64,000 nucleotides of DNA, taken from assembly GCF_035917455.1 (NCBI RefSeq), contig NZ_CP109078.1, positions 7,114,001 through 7,178,000 of the forward strand. The letters are read 5' to 3'. The notes beneath the pieces were generated by a model, which saw only the letters and a list, made by a program, of their open reading frames with translations, was not told the DNA's origin and did not search any database. This document shows, piece after piece, positions 1-12,500 of the stretch; position 1 is the stretch's first letter; each line of letters starts with the position of its first letter. The translations under genes were made by a program, and so were the position numbers. The stretch comes from Micromonospora sp. NBC_01796 (GTDB lineage Bacteria; Actinomycetota; Actinomycetes; Mycobacteriales; Micromonosporaceae).

Positions 1-3000
1 GGGCTGCTGCTGTCCCGGCTCGCCCCGGAGTGCGAGACGTACTGGGGTACCGACTTCGCCGGTCCGGTGATCGAGAAACTGCGGGCCGACATCGCCGACC
101 TGCCGGATCTCGCCGGCCGGGTCGAGTTGCGCCACCAGCCCGCGGACGTGCTCGACGGGCTTCCCCGCGACTATTTCGACACCATCGTGATCAACTCGGT
201 GGTGCAGTACTTCCCCAGCGTCGAGTACCTGGTCGAGGTGCTGGCCGGAGCGGTCGACCTGCTGGTACCCGGCGGTTCGCTGTTCGTCGGCGACGTACGC
301 AACCTGCGCCTGGCCCGGACGTTCCACGCGGCCGTGCAGGCGACCCGCTCCGGGGCGGGGGCCGACCCGGACCGGCTGCGCCGGGCGGTCGAGCGCAGCG
401 TCCTGCTGGAGAAGGAACTGCTGGTCGACCCGGACCTGTTCACGTCCCTGCCGGCGACCTGGGCGCAGACCACCCCGGTCGCGGTGACCGTACGGACGAA
501 GCGGGGCCACCGGCACAACGAGCTGACCCGGCACCGGTACGACGCCGTCCTGCGCCGCCTCGACACCCCGTCCACCGCCGACCTGCTCTCCCTGGCGGAG
601 GTGCCCACCATCCGCTGGGGCGATGACACCGCCGACCTGGGCGCACTGGGCGACCACCTGACGCGGCGCCGACCGGACCGGTTGCGGGTGGAGCGCGTAC
701 CCAATGCCCGGCTCGCCGCCGAACAGGCGGTGCTGCGGGGGCTCGACCCGGACCGGGCCGACGCCGCCGGCACACCGACGGCGGCCCCGGTGGAACCGGA
801 GGACCTGCACGAACTGGGGGAGCGGCTCGGTTACCTGGTCTTCACCACCTGGTCGCCGGTCTCCGACGGCAGCCTCGACGCGCTGTTCGTGGCGCCGGAC
901 CTGCTCACCACCGGTGAGCTGCCGGTCGACCTGTGCCGGCCGCTGCGGGCGGCGGCGACACCGGCCGACTGCGCCAACCGGCCGGCCGTCGCCCGGGGCG
1001 TGGCCGCGCTCACCGCCCGGTTGCGCGAGCACCTCAAGCTCCGGTTGCCCGACTACATGGTGCCGGCCGCCCTGGTCACCCTCTCCGCGCTGCCGCTGAC
1101 CGTGAACGGCAAGCTCAACGTACGGGCGCTGCCGGACGCCGAGCCGACCGGTTCCGTCGGTGGCGACCAGGCCCCGACCACCGAGCAGGAGAAGCAGCTC
1201 TGCCAGCTCTTCGCCGACGTGCTGGGCCTGCCCGCCGTCGGGGTCCGGGACAGCTTCTTCGACCTCGGCGGGCACTCCCTGCTCGCCACCCGGCTGATCG
1301 GCCGGGCCCGTAGCGTGCTCGGCGCGGAACTGTCCATCCGGGACCTGTTCGAGGCACCCACCGTCGCCGAGCTGACCGCCCGGCTCGCCCCGGAGACCGC
1401 TGTCGCCGCCCGCCCGGCCCTGGTGCCGGTGGACCGGCCGGACCCGCTGCCGGCCGCGTACGCGCAGCAGCGGCTCTGGGTCATCCAGCAGCTCGACCCG
1501 GACTCCCCGGCGTACAACTTCCCGCTGGTGGCGAGGTTGCGCGGGGCACTGGACGAGGTCGCCTTCACCGCCGCGATCCGCGACGTCATGCTCCGCCACG
1601 AGGCCCTGCGTACGCTCATCGTCGAGCACGACGGGCTGCCGACGCAGCGGGTCGTCGCCCCCGCCGACGCCCACCCCGTTGTGCGTACGGTGGCCGTCGA
1701 CCGGGCCGACCTCGCCGAGGTCATCCGCACCGCCGCGTCCCGCCCGTTCGACCTCGCCACCGAGCTGCCGTTGCGGGTCACCCTCGCCCGGCTCACCCCG
1801 GACGAGCACGTCGTGGTGTTCCTGCTGCACCACATCACCACCGACGAGTGGTCCGACGGTCCGTTCCTGCGTGACCTCGGCGTCGCGTACGCGGCCCGCA
1901 CCGGCGGCACCGCACCGAACTGGGCGCCGCTGCCGGTGCAGTACGCCGACTACACGCTCTGGCAGCGGGAACTGCTCGGCGACCCGGACGCGCCGGACAG
2001 TCTCGCCGCCCGCCAGCTCGACTTCTGGCGGGAGACCCTGCGCGACGTACCGCAGCGGATCGAGTTGCCGACCGACCGGGCACCCCGACCGGGGCAGCCG
2101 CGCCGGGCCGGCGGTGAGACGACCGTCGAGCTGGACCCGGCGGCCGTACGCGCCCTGCGCCGGCTCGCCCAGGCCAGCGGTGCCAGCATGTTCATGGTCG
2201 GACAGGCCGCGGTGGCGGCGCTCCTGCACCGGCTCGGGGCGGGTACCGACATCCCGCTCGGCGCCCCGATCGCCGGCCGCACCGACGAGGCGCTCGACGA
2301 CCTGATCGGGTTCTTCGTCAACACGCTGGTGCTGCGTACCGACGTGGCCGGTGACCCGAGCTTCACCGAGTTGCTGGGCCGGGTCCGGACCGCCGACCTG
2401 GCCGCGTTCTCGAACCAGGACGTGCCGTTCGAGGCCGTGGTCCGGGCGTTGAACCCGGATCGGTCGGTCACCGACAACCCGCTGTTCCAGGTGATGGTGG
2501 TCTACCGCAACCGGACCTCCGACCGGCTGGAACTCGGCGGGCTGGAGGCCACACCGGAGCCGTACGCGGCCGGCGCCGCCCGGTTCGACCTGGTGTTCGC
2601 CTTCGGCGAGCGGGCCGACGAGGACTCGATCGAGGTGCTGCTCGAATACCGGGCCGACCTGTTCGACGCCGACACGGTCCGGGCCATCGGCCGGCGGCTG
2701 AGCCGGTTGATCGAGGCTGTCGCCGCCGACCCGGAGGCTCCGGTGAGCCGGGTCGACCTGCTCGACGACACCGAGCGGCGCCGGGTGCTGCACGAGTTCA
2801 ACAGCACCGACCGGCAGGTGGACGAGGGCACGGTGCCGGAACTGTTCGCCGCCCGGGTGGCGCAGCGGCCGGAGGCGGTCGCCGTCGTCGACACGGCCGG
2901 CGAGCTGACGTACGCCCAACTCGACGCCCGGTCGAACCGGATCGCCCGGCTGCTGGCCGCACGCGGGGTCCGGGCCGGTGACGTGGTCGGACTGGCCGTG

Positions 3001-6000
3001 CCCCGGTCGCGGGAGATGGTCGCGGCGATCCTCGGGGTGCTCAAGCTCGGCGCGGCGTACCTGCCGCTGGAGCTGACCCTGCCGGCCGACCGGCTCGACT
3101 ACCTGCTCACCGACAGCGGCACCCGGCTGGTGCTGGTCACCGCCGAGGCGGGGGACCGATTGCCGGAACGCGCCGGGGTGGACCGGATCGGCCTGGACGC
3201 CCCGGAAACCCTCGCGGAGCTGGCCGGACTGGCCGACGACGCGTGGGATCCCGGACAGACCCGGATCCCACCGGGGCTGGACCACGCCGCGTACGTCATC
3301 TACACGTCGGGTTCGACCGGCCGGCCGAAGGGCGTGGTGGTCAGCCACGAGGGCATCGGCAGCCTGATCGCCACCGCAGTGGACCGGATGGGTGTCACCG
3401 CCGACAGCAGGGTGTCGCAGTTCGCCTCCGTCGGCTTCGACGTGGCCGTGTTCGACCTGGTCATGTCGTTGTGCGTGGGTGGGCGACTGGTGCTCATCCC
3501 GGACGAGGCGCGGGTCGCCGACCACCCGCTGACCGACTTCCTGCACCACCACGGCGTCACCCACATGATCCTGCCGCCGTCGCTGCTGTCGGCACTGCCC
3601 GCCGACTGCGCGCTGCCCGACGGCGGCACCGTCCTGGTCGGTACGGAGACCGTGCCACCGGACCTGATCCGGCGGCTCGCCAGGCGGCAACGCGTCTTCG
3701 GCGCGTACGGGCTGACCGAGGCGACCGTCAACTCCACCCTCTGGGCGGCGCAGCCGGACTGGGACGCGGCCGTACCGATCGGCCGCCCCGACCCGAACAC
3801 CCGGACGTACGTGCTGGACGCGAACCTGCGCCCGGTTCCGCCCGGCGTCGTCGGCGAGCTGTACGTCGCCGGCCGTGGCCTGGCCCGCGGTTACCTGGGC
3901 CGGTCCGCGCTCACCGCCGAGCGGTTCGTCGCCTCTCCGTTCGGCCCGCCCGGGGCCAGGATGTACCGCACCGGCGACCGGGCCCGCTGGCGCGCCGACG
4001 GCAACCTCGACTTCCTCGGTCGGGTCGACGACCAGGTGAAGATCCGGGGCTTCCGGATCGAGCTGGGCGAGATCGAGGCGGCATTGGCGGGTCACCCGGA
4101 CCTGACCCAGGCGGCGGTGGTCGCCGACCGGGCCGGCAGTGTGGTGCGGCTGGTCGCGTACGTGGTGCCCGACCCGGCACGCGCGACCGTCCCGGACCCG
4201 GCGGTGCTCCGGGCGTACGTGGGAGACCTGCTGCCGGAGTACATGGTGCCGGCGGCGGTGGTGGTGCTCGACGGCCCGTTGCCGCTGACCGCGAACGGCA
4301 AGCTCGACCGGCGGGCCCTGCCCGCACCGGACTTCGCCGCGACCGGCGGCGGACGCGCGCCGGCCACCGCCCGCGAGGAGGTGTTCTGCCGGCTCGTCGC
4401 CGACCTGCTGCACCTGCCCCGGGTCGGCGCCGACGACGACTTCTTCGCCCTCGGCGGGGACAGCATCGTCGCGATCCAACTCGTCAGCCGGGCCCGCCGC
4501 GAGGGTTTCGGCATCCGTCCGGCGGCGGTGTTCCAGGCCCGTACCCCGGCGGGTCTGGCCCGGGCCGCCCACGACCTGGCCCCGGCCGCGGTGCTGGCAC
4601 CCAGCGCGCTGCTCGACCTGGATCCGGCCGAGCGGGCCGAGGTCGCCGCCCTCGACCCGGCCCCGGTGGAGCTGCTGCCGCTGACCCCGTTGCAGGCGGG
4701 GCTGCTCTTCCACGCCTCGCTGGACGCCGACGGGCCGGACGTCTACACCGTCCAGACCTGGTTCGAGCTGGACGGCCCGGTGGACCCGGACCGGCTGCGC
4801 CGCGCCGGGCAGGCCCTGCTGGACCGGCACCCGAACCTGCGCGCCGGCTTCCGCTACCTGGGGTCGGGCCGACCGGTGGCCGTCGTGCCGGCGAACGCCC
4901 CGGTCCCGTGGACCGAACATGACCTGACCGGCTCGGACGAGCTGGCCGCCGAGGACGCCTGGCAGCAACTGCTCGGCGAGCAGGCGGCCAGGTTCGACCC
5001 GGCCCGCCCGCCGCTGCTGCGGCTGCTGCTGGCCCGGTTCGGCGCCGACCGGCACCGGCTCCTCCTCACCCACCAGCACCTGCTCCTGGACGGGTGGTCC
5101 GGGCCGCCGCTGGTCGAGGAACTGTCCACCCTGTACGCCGCCGACGCCGACCCGAGCGCCCTCGCCCCGGCGGTACCGTTCCGGGACTACCTGGGCTGGC
5201 TCGCCGGCCAGGACCGGGACGCCGCCCGTACGGCCTGGGCGGCGGAACTCGCCGGGCTGACCGAGCCGACCCTGCTCGCCCCGGCGGAGCCGACCCGGCT
5301 GCCGATCGCCCCCCGCCTGCACGAGGCGGTCCTGCCGGAACCGGTGACCACGGCGCTGACCGTGCTCGCCCGGCGCCGGGGCCTGACCCTCGGTGCCGTG
5401 GTGCACGCCGCCTGGGGCGTCGCCCTCGGCCAACTCACCGGTCGGCACGACGTCGTCTTCGGCGCCACCGTGTCCGGACGCCCGGCCGACCTGCCCGGCA
5501 TGGAGGCGATGATCGGACTGTTCATCACCACCGTCCCGGTACGGGTGCACTGCGCCCCGGCCGACCCGCTCGGTACGGTGCTGGACCGGGTCTGGACGGC
5601 CCAGTCCCGGCTGGTCGAACACGAACACCTGGGGCTGGCCGAGATCCAGCGGTCGGCCGGCATCGGTGAACTCTTCGACACCCTGGTGGTGTTCGAGAAC
5701 TTCCCCGCCGTACCGGACCTGCCGGAGGCTTCCGGGGACGGGCTGGTGATCAGGCCGACCGGTGGACGGGACGCCACCCACTACCCGCTGACCTGGGCGG
5801 TCGCGCCCGGCGCGGAACTGTCCCTGGTCGCCGAGTACCGCCCCGACCTCTTCGACGAGCAGGCGGTACGCCGGTTCGCCGACGCGTTCGTCCGGGTGCT
5901 CACCGCGCTCGCCGACGCACCGGACGCTCCGGTCGGCACCATCGACCTGCTGTCCGGTTCCGTACGGGACCGGGTGCTGACCGAGTGGAACGACACGACC

Positions 6001-9000
6001 CTGCCCGTGCCGGCGGTCACCATGCCGGCCCTGCTCGCCGCGCAGGTGACCGGGTCACCGGACGCGGTGGCGGTGGTCGCGGACGACACCGGTGCCGGCG
6101 GGTGGACCTTCGCCGAACTCGACAACCGGGTCAACCGGCTCGCCCGGCTGCTGGTGAGCCGGGGCGCCGGCCCGGAGCGGGTGGTCGCGCTGGCGCTGCC
6201 CCGGGGCGCCCGGATGATCACGGCGATCCTCGCCACCCAGCAGGCCGGTGCCGCCTACCTGCCGATCGACGCGGACCTGCCCGCCGACCGGGTCACCATG
6301 ATGGTCGACGACGCCGACCCCGTGCTGCTGCTCACCACGACCGCGCTCGCCGGGGACCTGCCCCCGACCGGCCGCCCCCACCTGCTGCTCGACACCGACG
6401 AGACGGCCGACCTGCTCGCCGGGCAGGCGGGGCACGGGCTCGACGACACCGACCGGCTCGCGCCGCTGCGTCCGGACCACCCGGCGTACGTCATCTACAC
6501 CTCCGGTTCGACCGGTCGGCCCAAGGGCGTGGTGGTCACCCACCGCAACCTGGTCAACCTGTTCCACAGTCACCGGAGCACGCTGCACCGGCCGGCGGTC
6601 GCCGCCACCGGACGGCGGCACCTGCGGGTCGGCCACGCCTGGTCGTTCTCCTTCGACGCCTCCTGGCAGCCGCAGCTCTGGCTCTTCGACGGGCACGCCC
6701 TGCACGTCGTGGACGACGAGACCCGGCGCGACCCCGGACGGCTCGCCGCCCGGGTGCGTACGGACGCGCTCGACTTCATCGAGGTCACCCCGGCGCACTT
6801 CGCCGCGATGGCGGACGCCGGACTGGTCACCGACGGCCGGTGCGGGCTCGCGGTGGTCGGCGTCGGCGGGGAGGCGGTGCCGCCGGCCCTGTGGCAGACG
6901 CTGCGGGAACTGACCGGCACCGAGAGCTACAACCTGTACGGGCCGACCGAGTGCACGGTGGACGCGCTGGTCGGCCGGATCCGGGACAGCGACGTACCGG
7001 TGGTGGGTCGTCCGGTGCACAACACCCGCGCGTACGTGCTCGACACGGCGTTGCGGCCGGTCGCGCCCGGGGTGACCGGGGAGCTGTACCTGGCCGGTGC
7101 CGGCCTGGCCCGGGGTTACCTGGGCCGCCCCGGACTGACCGCGGAACGGTTCGTCGCCGACCCGTTCGGGGCGCCCGGCAGCCGGATGTACCGGACCGGG
7201 GACCTGGCCCGGTGGACCCCGGACGGTCAGCTCGACTACGCCGGGCGGGCCGACGACCAGGTGAAGATCCGGGGGTTCCGGGTCGAGCCGGGTGAGGTCG
7301 AGGCCGCCCTGGCCCAACACCCCGCGATCGCCCAGGCAACCGTCGTCGTACGCGAGGACCGGGCCCGGGGCCGGCACCTGGTCGCGTACCTGGTCACCGT
7401 GGCCGGTGGGGCGGTGGACCGGGCCGAGATGCGCGGCCACCTCACCGGGCTCCTGCCCGAGTACATGACCCCGGCCGCGTTTGTCGCGCTGCCGCGACTG
7501 CCGGTGCTGCCGAACGGGAAACTCGACCGCTCCGCCCTGCCGGTGCCGGAATACCCGGCGACCGAGGGCAGGGCGCCCCGTACGCCGGTGGAGGAGGCAC
7601 TGCTCGCGGTCGCCGTACGGGCGTTGGCCCGCCCCGAACTCGGGGTCGAGGACGACTTCTTCGCCCTGGGCGGGGACAGCGCCGCCTCGATCCAGTTGGT
7701 GGTCCTGGCCCGGCGGGCCGGGCTGGAGGTGCGTCCCCGCGACGTGTTCCGGCTGCGGACCGTCGCGGCGCTGGCCGAGGTCGCGGTCCCGGTGGAGACC
7801 GTGGTGCCGCTGACCCCGGTCATGCACTGGCTGCGCGAGCTGACCGGCCCGATCGCCGGGTTCAACCAGTCGGTCGTGCTCCGGGTGCCGGCCAATCTCG
7901 GCACCGACCGGCTCGGCCGGGCGCTGGGTACCCTGCTGGACCGGCACGACCTGCTCCGGGCCCGGCTCGACCGGGGGGAGTCCGACGGCGACGAGTGGAC
8001 CCTGCGGATCCCGTCACCGGGTACGGTCGACGCCCGACCACTGATCTCGCGGGTCGACGTGGCGACGTTGGACGACAACGGTCTTCGGGACGCGGTGGAC
8101 GAGCAGGCCGGGTTGGCCCGGCAGCGGCTCGACCCGGACCGGGGGGTGCTGGTCCAGGCGGTCTGGTTCGACGCGGGGGACCGGCCGGGCCGGTTGCTGC
8201 TGATGATCCACCACCTCGCGGTCGACGGTGTCTCCTGGCGGATCCTGGTGCCCGAACTCGCCACCGCCTGCACCGTCGAACCTCCGGTGTCCGCCGTCGC
8301 CGACGAACCGGAGCCGACGACCACACCGTTCGCCCGGTGGGCGGACGTGCTCGCCCAGGCGGCGGTCGACCCCGAGCGGGAGGCGGAGCTGGCGTACTGG
8401 GTCGAGGTGATGACCGGCGCCGCGCCGCTGCTGGCACCGGTCGACCCGGCCCGGGACACCGCGACGACCACCCGCGAGGTACGGGTCACGCTCGAACCGG
8501 CGGAGGTGTCGCCGCTGCTGACCCGGTTGCCGACCGCCCTCGACGTCACCGTCAACGAGGTGCTGATGACCGGGCTCGCCCTGGCCGTCAACGAGACCTG
8601 GCCCGGTGCCGGCGACGGAGGCACCGCCGTCCGGTTCTCGCTCGAGGGACACGGGCGGGAGGAGTCGGCCGTCGACGGCGGGCTGGACCTGTCCCGGACC
8701 GTCGGCTGGTTCACCACCGTCTACCCGGTACGCCTGGACCCCGGACCGGTACGCCTGACCGACCCGGCCGCTACGGACGAGAGCCCCCCGCTGGCCGCCG
8801 CCGTCACCCGGGTACGGGACCAGTTGCGGGCCCTGCCCGACAACGGGCTCGGGTACGGCCTGCTGCGTTACCTCAACCCGAGGACCGCTCCGACGCTCGC
8901 CGCGCTCGGCCTGCCCGACATCCAGGTGAACTACCTGGGCCGGTTCGGGCTGCCGGAGGCGACGGACTGGTCCTTCGCCCCGGAGATGGCGGCCGCGGCG

Positions 9001-9216
9001 GCCCACTCCTCGGATCCGGGCATGCCGCAGGCGTACGGTCTCAGTGTCACCGTGCACATCGAGGACCGCACCGATGGGCCGTACCTGATCGCTAGCTGGA
9101 CCTGGCCCGACGCGGTGCTGACCGGACACGCGGTCCGGGACCTGGCCGATACCTGGATCCGGGCGCTGCGGGTGCTCGTCGCGTCCACCGACCCCAACCC
9201 GAGGAGAGATCGATGA
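1..9216 (+). CDS. Nonribosomal peptide synthetase, 5'-truncated (MT-A'-T-C-A-T-C-A-T-E)
   Basis: The frame is open from base 1, so the gene begins upstream. Domains by nucleotide: the C-terminal half of an embedded N-methyltransferase (about 1-560; [14 protein letters not shown] and [10 protein letters not shown]) and the A-domain tail (NGKL near 1105), showing that this module N-methylates its residue; carrier domain with LGGHS (about 1260); condensation domain with HHITTDEWS (1828-1854); adenylation domain with [11 protein letters not shown] (about 3300) and YGLTE (about 3709); carrier with LGGDS (about 4450); condensation domain with HQHLLLDG (about 5073); adenylation domain with [11 protein letters not shown] (about 6496) and YGPTE (about 6937); carrier LGGDS (about 7666); and an epimerization domain with [11 protein letters not shown] (8206-8238) and VNYLGRFG (about 8926). 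There is no thioesterase. The first complete A domain gives pocket residues D-V-F-I-L-G-A-V-N and the second D-A-W-E-G-G-L-V-D by alignment to GrsA. The two acidic residues in the second hint at a basic substrate, but I do not predict either one. The stop overlaps mbtH by ATGA. The peptide product is unknown. Confidence 0.95.
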   Translation, partial: GLLLSRLAPECETYWGTDFAGPVIEKLRADIADLPDLAGRVELRHQPADVLDGLPRDYFDTIVINSVVQYFPSVEYLVEVLAGAVDLLVPGGSLFVGDVRNLRLARTFHAAVQATRSGAGADPDRLRRAVERSVLLEKELLVDPDLFTSLPATWAQTTPVAVTVRTKRGHRHNELTRHRYDAVLRRLDTPSTADLLSLAEVPTIRWGDDTADLGALGDHLTRRRPDRLRVERVPNARLAAEQAVLRGLDPDRADAAGTPTAAPVEPEDLHELGERLGYLVFTTWSPVSDGSLDALFVAPDLLTTGELPVDLCRPLRAAATPADCANRPAVARGVAALTARLREHLKLRLPDYMVPAALVTLSALPLTVNGKLNVRALPDAEPTGSVGGDQAPTTEQEKQLCQLFADVLGLPAVGVRDSFFDLGGHSLLATRLIGRARSVLGAELSIRDLFEAPTVAELTARLAPETAVAARPALVPVDRPDPLPAAYAQQRLWVIQQLDPDSPAYNFPLVARLRGALDEVAFTAAIRDVMLRHEALRTLIVEHDGLPTQRVVAPADAHPVVRTVAVDRADLAEVIRTAASRPFDLATELPLRVTLARLTPDEHVVVFLLHHITTDEWSDGPFLRDLGVAYAARTGGTAPNWAPLPVQYADYTLWQRELLGDPDAPDSLAARQLDFWRETLRDVPQRIELPTDRAPRPGQPRRAGGETTVELDPAAVRALRRLAQASGASMFMVGQAAVAALLHRLGAGTDIPLGAPIAGRTDEALDDLIGFFVNTLVLRTDVAGDPSFTELLGRVRTADLAAFSNQDVPFEAVVRALNPDRSVTDNPLFQVMVVYRNRTSDRLELGGLEATPEPYAAGAARFDLVFAFGERADEDSIEVLLEYRADLFDADTVRAIGRRLSRLIEAVAADPEAPVSRVDLLDDTERRRVLHEFNSTDRQVDEGTVPELFAARVAQRPEAVAVVDTAGELTYAQLDARSNRIARLLAARGVRAGDVVGLAVPRSREMVAAILGVLKLGAAYLPLELTLPADRLDYLLTDSGTRLVLVTAEAGDRLPERAGVDRIGLDAPETLAELAGLADDAWDPGQTRIPPGLDHAAYVIYTSGSTGRPKGVVVSHEGIGSLIATAVDRMGVTADSRVSQFASVGFDVAVFDLVMSLCVGGRLVLIPDEARVADHPLTDFLHHHGVTHMILPPSLLSALPADCALPDGGTVLVGTETVPPDLIRRLARRQRVFGAYGLTEATVNSTLWAAQPDWDAAVPIGRPDPNTRTYVLDANLRPVPPGVVGELYVAGRGLARGYLGRSALTAERFVASPFGPPGARMYRTGDRARWRADGNLDFLGRVDDQVKIRGFRIELGEIEAALAGHPDLTQAAVVADRAGSVVRLVAYVVPDPARATVPDPAVLRAYVGDLLPEYMVPAAVVVLDGPLPLTANGKLDRRALPAPDFAATGGGRAPATAREEVFCRLVADLLHLPRVGADDDFFALGGDSIVAIQLVSRARREGFGIRPAAVFQARTPAGLARAAHDLAPAAVLAPSALLDLDPAERAEVAALDPAPVELLPLTPLQAGLLFHASLDADGPDVYTVQTWFELDGPVDPDRLRRAGQALLDRHPNLRAGFRYLGSGRPVAVVPANAPVPWTEHDLTGSDELAAEDAWQQLLGEQAARFDPARPPLLRLLLARFGADRHRLLLTHQHLLLDGWSGPPLVEELSTLYAADADPSALAPAVPFRDYLGWLAGQDRDAARTAWAAELAGLTEPTLLAPAEPTRLPIAPRLHEAVLPEPVTTALTVLARRRGLTLGAVVHAAWGVALGQLTGRHDVVFGATVSGRPADLPGMEAMIGLFITTVPVRVHCAPADPLGTVLDRVWTAQSRLVEHEHLGLAEIQRSAGIGELFDTLVVFENFPAVPDLPEASGDGLVIRPTGGRDATHYPLTWAVAPGAELSLVAEYRPDLFDEQAVRRFADAFVRVLTALADAPDAPVGTIDLLSGSVRDRVLTEWNDTTLPVPAVTMPALLAAQVTGSPDAVAVVADDTGAGGWTFAELDNRVNRLARLLVSRGAGPERVVALALPRGARMITAILATQQAGAAYLPIDADLPADRVTMMVDDADPVLLLTTTALAGDLPPTGRPHLLLDTDETADLLAGQAGHGLDDTDRLAPLRPDHPAYVIYTSGSTGRPKGVVVTHRNLVNLFHSHRSTLHRPAVAATGRRHLRVGHAWSFSFDASWQPQLWLFDGHALHVVDDETRRDPGRLAARVRTDALDFIEVTPAHFAAMADAGLVTDGRCGLAVVGVGGEAVPPALWQTLRELTGTESYNLYGPTECTVDALVGRIRDSDVPVVGRPVHNTRAYVLDTALRPVAPGVTGELYLAGAGLARGYLGRPGLTAERFVADPFGAPGSRMYRTGDLARWTPDGQLDYAGRADDQVKIRGFRVEPGEVEAALAQHPAIAQATVVVREDRARGRHLVAYLVTVAGGAVDRAEMRGHLTGLLPEYMTPAAFVALPRLPVLPNGKLDRSALPVPEYPATEGRAPRTPVEEALLAVAVRALARPELGVEDDFFALGGDSAASIQLVVLARRAGLEVRPRDVFRLRTVAALAEVAVPVETVVPLTPVMHWLRELTGPIAGFNQSVVLRVPANLGTDRLGRALGTLLDRHDLLRARLDRGESDGDEWTLRIPSPGTVDARPLISRVDVATLDDNGLRDAVDEQAGLARQRLDPDRGVLVQAVWFDAGDRPGRLLLMIHHLAVDGVSWRILVPELATACTVEPPVSAVADEPEPTTTPFARWADVLAQAAVDPEREAELAYWVEVMTGAAPLLAPVDPARDTATTTREVRVTLEPAEVSPLLTRLPTALDVTVNEVLMTGLALAVNETWPGAGDGGTAVRFSLEGHGREESAVDGGLDLSRTVGWFTTVYPVRLDPGPVRLTDPAATDESPPLAAAVTRVRDQLRALPDNGLGYGLLRYLNPRTAPTLAALGLPDIQVNYLGRFGLPEATDWSFAPEMAAAAAHSSDPGMPQAYGLSVTVHIEDRTDGPYLIASWTWPDAVLTGHAVRDLADTWIRALRVLVASTDPNPRRDR

Positions 9217-9428
9217 CCAACCCCTTCGAAGACCCGGACGGCACCTACCTGGTGCTGGTCAACGCCGAGAACCAGCACAGCCTCTGGCCGTCGTTCGTGG
9301 ACGTACCGGCCGGGTGGACCACGGTGCACGGGCCCGGACCCCGGCAGGAGTGCCTGGACTACGTGGAGGCGCACTGGACGGACCTGCGTCCGCAGAGCCT
9401 GATCGACGCCATGGGCGCCGACCGGTAG
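9213..9428 (+). CDS. mbtH: MbtH-like protein
   Basis: A 71-residue protein with the full MbtH signature: NxExQxSLWP ([10 protein letters not shown], residues 17-26), P-x-GW near residue 33, and the closing CLDYVE...WTDLRPQSL block. MbtH proteins bind NRPS adenylation domains and are often needed for their folding or activity. The ATG overlaps the NRPS stop codon by four bases and has GAGGAGA about 8 nt upstream, so the two are translationally coupled. It is the last gene of the transcript, because a 13-bp perfect hairpin follows 13 bp after the stop. Confidence 0.95.
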   Translation: MTNPFEDPDGTYLVLVNAENQHSLWPSFVDVPAGWTTVHGPGPRQECLDYVEAHWTDLRPQSLIDAMGADR

Positions 9429-9441
9429 CTCGCGGTCGCCG

Positions 9442-9481
9442 AAGGGTTGCCCGATCGCGCCGGACGCGTCGGGCAACCCTT
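9442..9481 (+). terminator. Intrinsic-type terminator of the NRPS-mbtH transcript
   Basis: A perfect 13-bp inverted repeat (arms 9442-9454 and 9469-9481, AAGGGTTGCCCGA and its complement) with a 14-nt loop, starting 13 bp after the mbtH stop. A few T residues follow. It also lies downstream of the convergent WD40 gene, so it may act in both directions. Confidence 0.8.
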
Positions 9482-9514
9482 TCCCGTCCGGGCGGGCTTC
9501 CGGATCGCCACGGT

Positions 9515-12500
9515 TCAGCGGTCGAGCAGGAAGGCCTGTCGTTCGTCCGGGGTGAAGGCCCGCGCCTGCCTGGTCGCGGCGGCGGCGAGGACCCGGTCGA
9601 CCGGACCGCAGACGTCGCAGTCCCAGGTGCGGACCGATCCGTCCGAGTGGACCGTCGCCGCACGCCCACCGTCGGGGCTGAACGCGAAACCGAGCGGTCC
9701 CGGTCCGAGCGGGTGCAGGGTGACCGGCTCGGTGGCGCCGGCATCCGCGGCCCAGAGCTGGATTCCGGTCAGTTCACCGCCGCCGAGCAGTGCCAGGTGG
9801 CGACCGTCCGGGGTGTAGGTCAGCCGGGTGGTGGCCGCACCCTGCCCGGCGGCGGCCAGCAGGGTCGCCGCGCCGCCGTCCACCGGCCAGATCCGGATGG
9901 TGCTGTCCAGGCCGAGACTGGCGGCACTGCCACCGCCCGGGCGGTACGACACCGAGGTCACCGCCCCGTCATGCCGGCCGAGGGCCACCGCCCCGGTGGT
10001 GCCGGCGCTCGCCGGTCGGATCGACACGGTCCCGTCCTCGGCCCCGGTCACCACGTGCCGTCCGTCCGGGGCGAACGCGCCAACGGAGCCGGCGGGACCC
10101 AGCGGTACCGCGTGCGGCGTACCGCTCTCGATCCCGTCCCAGACCCGTACGCCGCCCGGTCCGCTGGTCAGCAGCCGGTGGCTGTCCGGGCCGAAGACCA
10201 GCCGGCTCGATCCGGCGGCGTCGAAGGTGGCGGTCGGCGTACCGGTCGGCCAGGCCCAGATCCGTACGGTCCCGGCCGAGTCGAGGGTGGCCAGGTGGGT
10301 GCCGTCGGGGGCGAACGCCACCTCCAGCACCATCCCGGAGTGTCCGGGCAGGGTTGTCGTCGAGGTGGGCTCGGCCGCGACCGTGGTGTCGCCGGTCAGG
10401 GGCGACGCGACGGTGGTGATCCGGACCAGTCCGTCGTCGATGCCGCCGGTGGCGAGGTGGCGGCCGTCGGGGCTGAACCGGGCCACGTGCACCAGGTCCC
10501 CGTGCGGGTGGGTGACGTCCGGGTGGAACGGCCCGTCGATGTCCCAGGACCGGACCGTGCCGTCCTCGCCGACGCTGACCAGGTGTCCGTCCGACCCGAC
10601 GGTGGCGGCCCGGACCGCGCCGGCGTGGCCGCGCAGCGGGAGCGGGTCACCGGGCACGGTGGTGTCCCAGAACCCGAGCACGCCGTACCCGTTGGTGGTG
10701 ATCAGCCGCTGCCCGTCCGGGCTGAACGTCGCCGGGGTCACCCCGCGCAGCCGCCCCAGCACGGTCGGCTCCCCGTCGCCGGATGCCGCCCAGATCCGCA
10801 GCGTGCCGGCCTGGCCACCGGCCACCCGGGTCCCGTCCGGGCTGAACAGCAACTCGTCGGTGTCGACGGAGTCGACCAACTCGACCGGGGGCCGGCCGGG
10901 CTCGGTGAGGTCCCAGATCCGGGCGGGTGACAACCCGGTGCCGGCGGCCAGCCGTCGCCCGTCGGCGGACCAGGCCAGCGTGAAGACGCCACCACGACCG
11001 CCGTACGGCATCACCCGGGGTGCGGCGGGAGTGCCGGACAGGTCCCACAGCCGTACGGTCCCGTCCGCGTCCCCGCTGGCCAGGTACCGGGCGTCGGGGC
11101 TGAACCGGACGTCGCGTACCGGGCCGGTGTGGCCGGGCAGCAGGACCGGTCCCCGGTCGGGCGCCGAGCTGTCCCAGATCCGGACCACCGGTTCGTTGTA
11201 CGAGGCGGCCACCCACCGGCCGTCGCCGCTGATCGCCACCGTGCGCAGGTCCGTGCCGGGATCGGGCAGCGCCGGGGCGAGACCGGGGGAGGAGTCGGTG
11301 GCGTGCCAGACCCGTACGGTGCCGTCGGGGGTGCCGGCGACCGCGTGGCGGCCGTCCGGGGTCAGCGCCGCGGCCCGGTTGCGCGGCCCGAACACCGACC
11401 GGACCGACAGCTCCCGCCAGTTCAGGGTGGCCTGCCGGAGTACGGTCTCGGCCCGGACGTCCGGCCGGAACCGGTACGCCTCCCGCGCCAGCAGGAAGGC
11501 CAGTTGCGGGTCGCGTTCCATCTGCGCCCTGGCTCCGGCGACCAGTTGTCCGTGCAGGGCGTTGTCCCGCTGGTCGGCGGCGCGTCCGGCCTGGACGACC
11601 GCCAGCGACGCGAGCACGGTGACCACCGTGGCCACCCCGGCGAGGGTGCCGAGCGCCACCCGTGACCGCCGACGCCTCCTGGTGAGTCGTAACTCGTCGG
11701 CCCGCTGGCTGCCGGCGAGGAACTCCCGTTCGGCGCGGGTCAGGCTGCCCGGCTGGGCGTCCGCCCAGATCCGGGTCCGGGACAGGGCCAGCCCGCGTAG
11801 CAGCGCCCCAGGATCGTGTTCCAGCGACTGCCACACCGCTGCGGCCTGGGTGAGCTGGCGGTGGGTGCGTACGCCCTCGCGGTCCTCGTCGAGCCAGTCC
11901 CGCAGCCGGGGCCACGCGTCGAGCAGCGCCTCGTGGGCCACCCGGACCGACTGCCCGTCCACGGTGACCAGCCGGGCGCCCGCGAGTCGCTCCAGTACGG
12001 ACGCGGTGACCGGGTCGGCGTCGTCGAGTTCGTCGCGCGCCAACCGGCGGCTGGTCACCGGCTCGTCCCCGGTGCCGACCTCCACCATCCGCAGCAGCAC
12101 CTGCCGGGCCGCCCGACGCTGGTCGGTGTCGAACTCCTGCCAGACCCGCTCGGCGGTCTGTGCGACGGCGCCGTCCATCCCGCCCGCCGCCTCGTACCCT
12201 GCCAGGGTCACGGCGTTGCCCCGGCGTCGCCACCACGCCTCCAGCAGGGCGTGCGACGCCATCGGCAGGGCACCGGCCCGCCCGGCCACCTGCGCGACGA
12301 TGGTCGAGACCAGGGCGCCCTCGACCATCGCGCCGGCCCGCTCGGCCGGTCGGACCACCGCGTCGCGGACCTGCGGCGGCGTCATCGGCCCGAGCAGGAC
12401 CTGTGCCTGTGTCAGCGCCGCCGGCAGGTCCGGCAACTCGGCGCACCGGCCGTAGAAGTCGGCCCGGACGCCGAGGACCACCCGCAGCCGGCTGTCCGGT

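Noticed and set aside
6055-7947. A 630-codon open frame on the minus strand
   Set aside because: Antisense shadow of the NRPS adenylation domain, without conserved domains.
1-9216. Assigning amino-acid substrates to the adenylation domains
   Set aside because: Pocket residues were extracted, but I could not match them confidently to known codes without a database.
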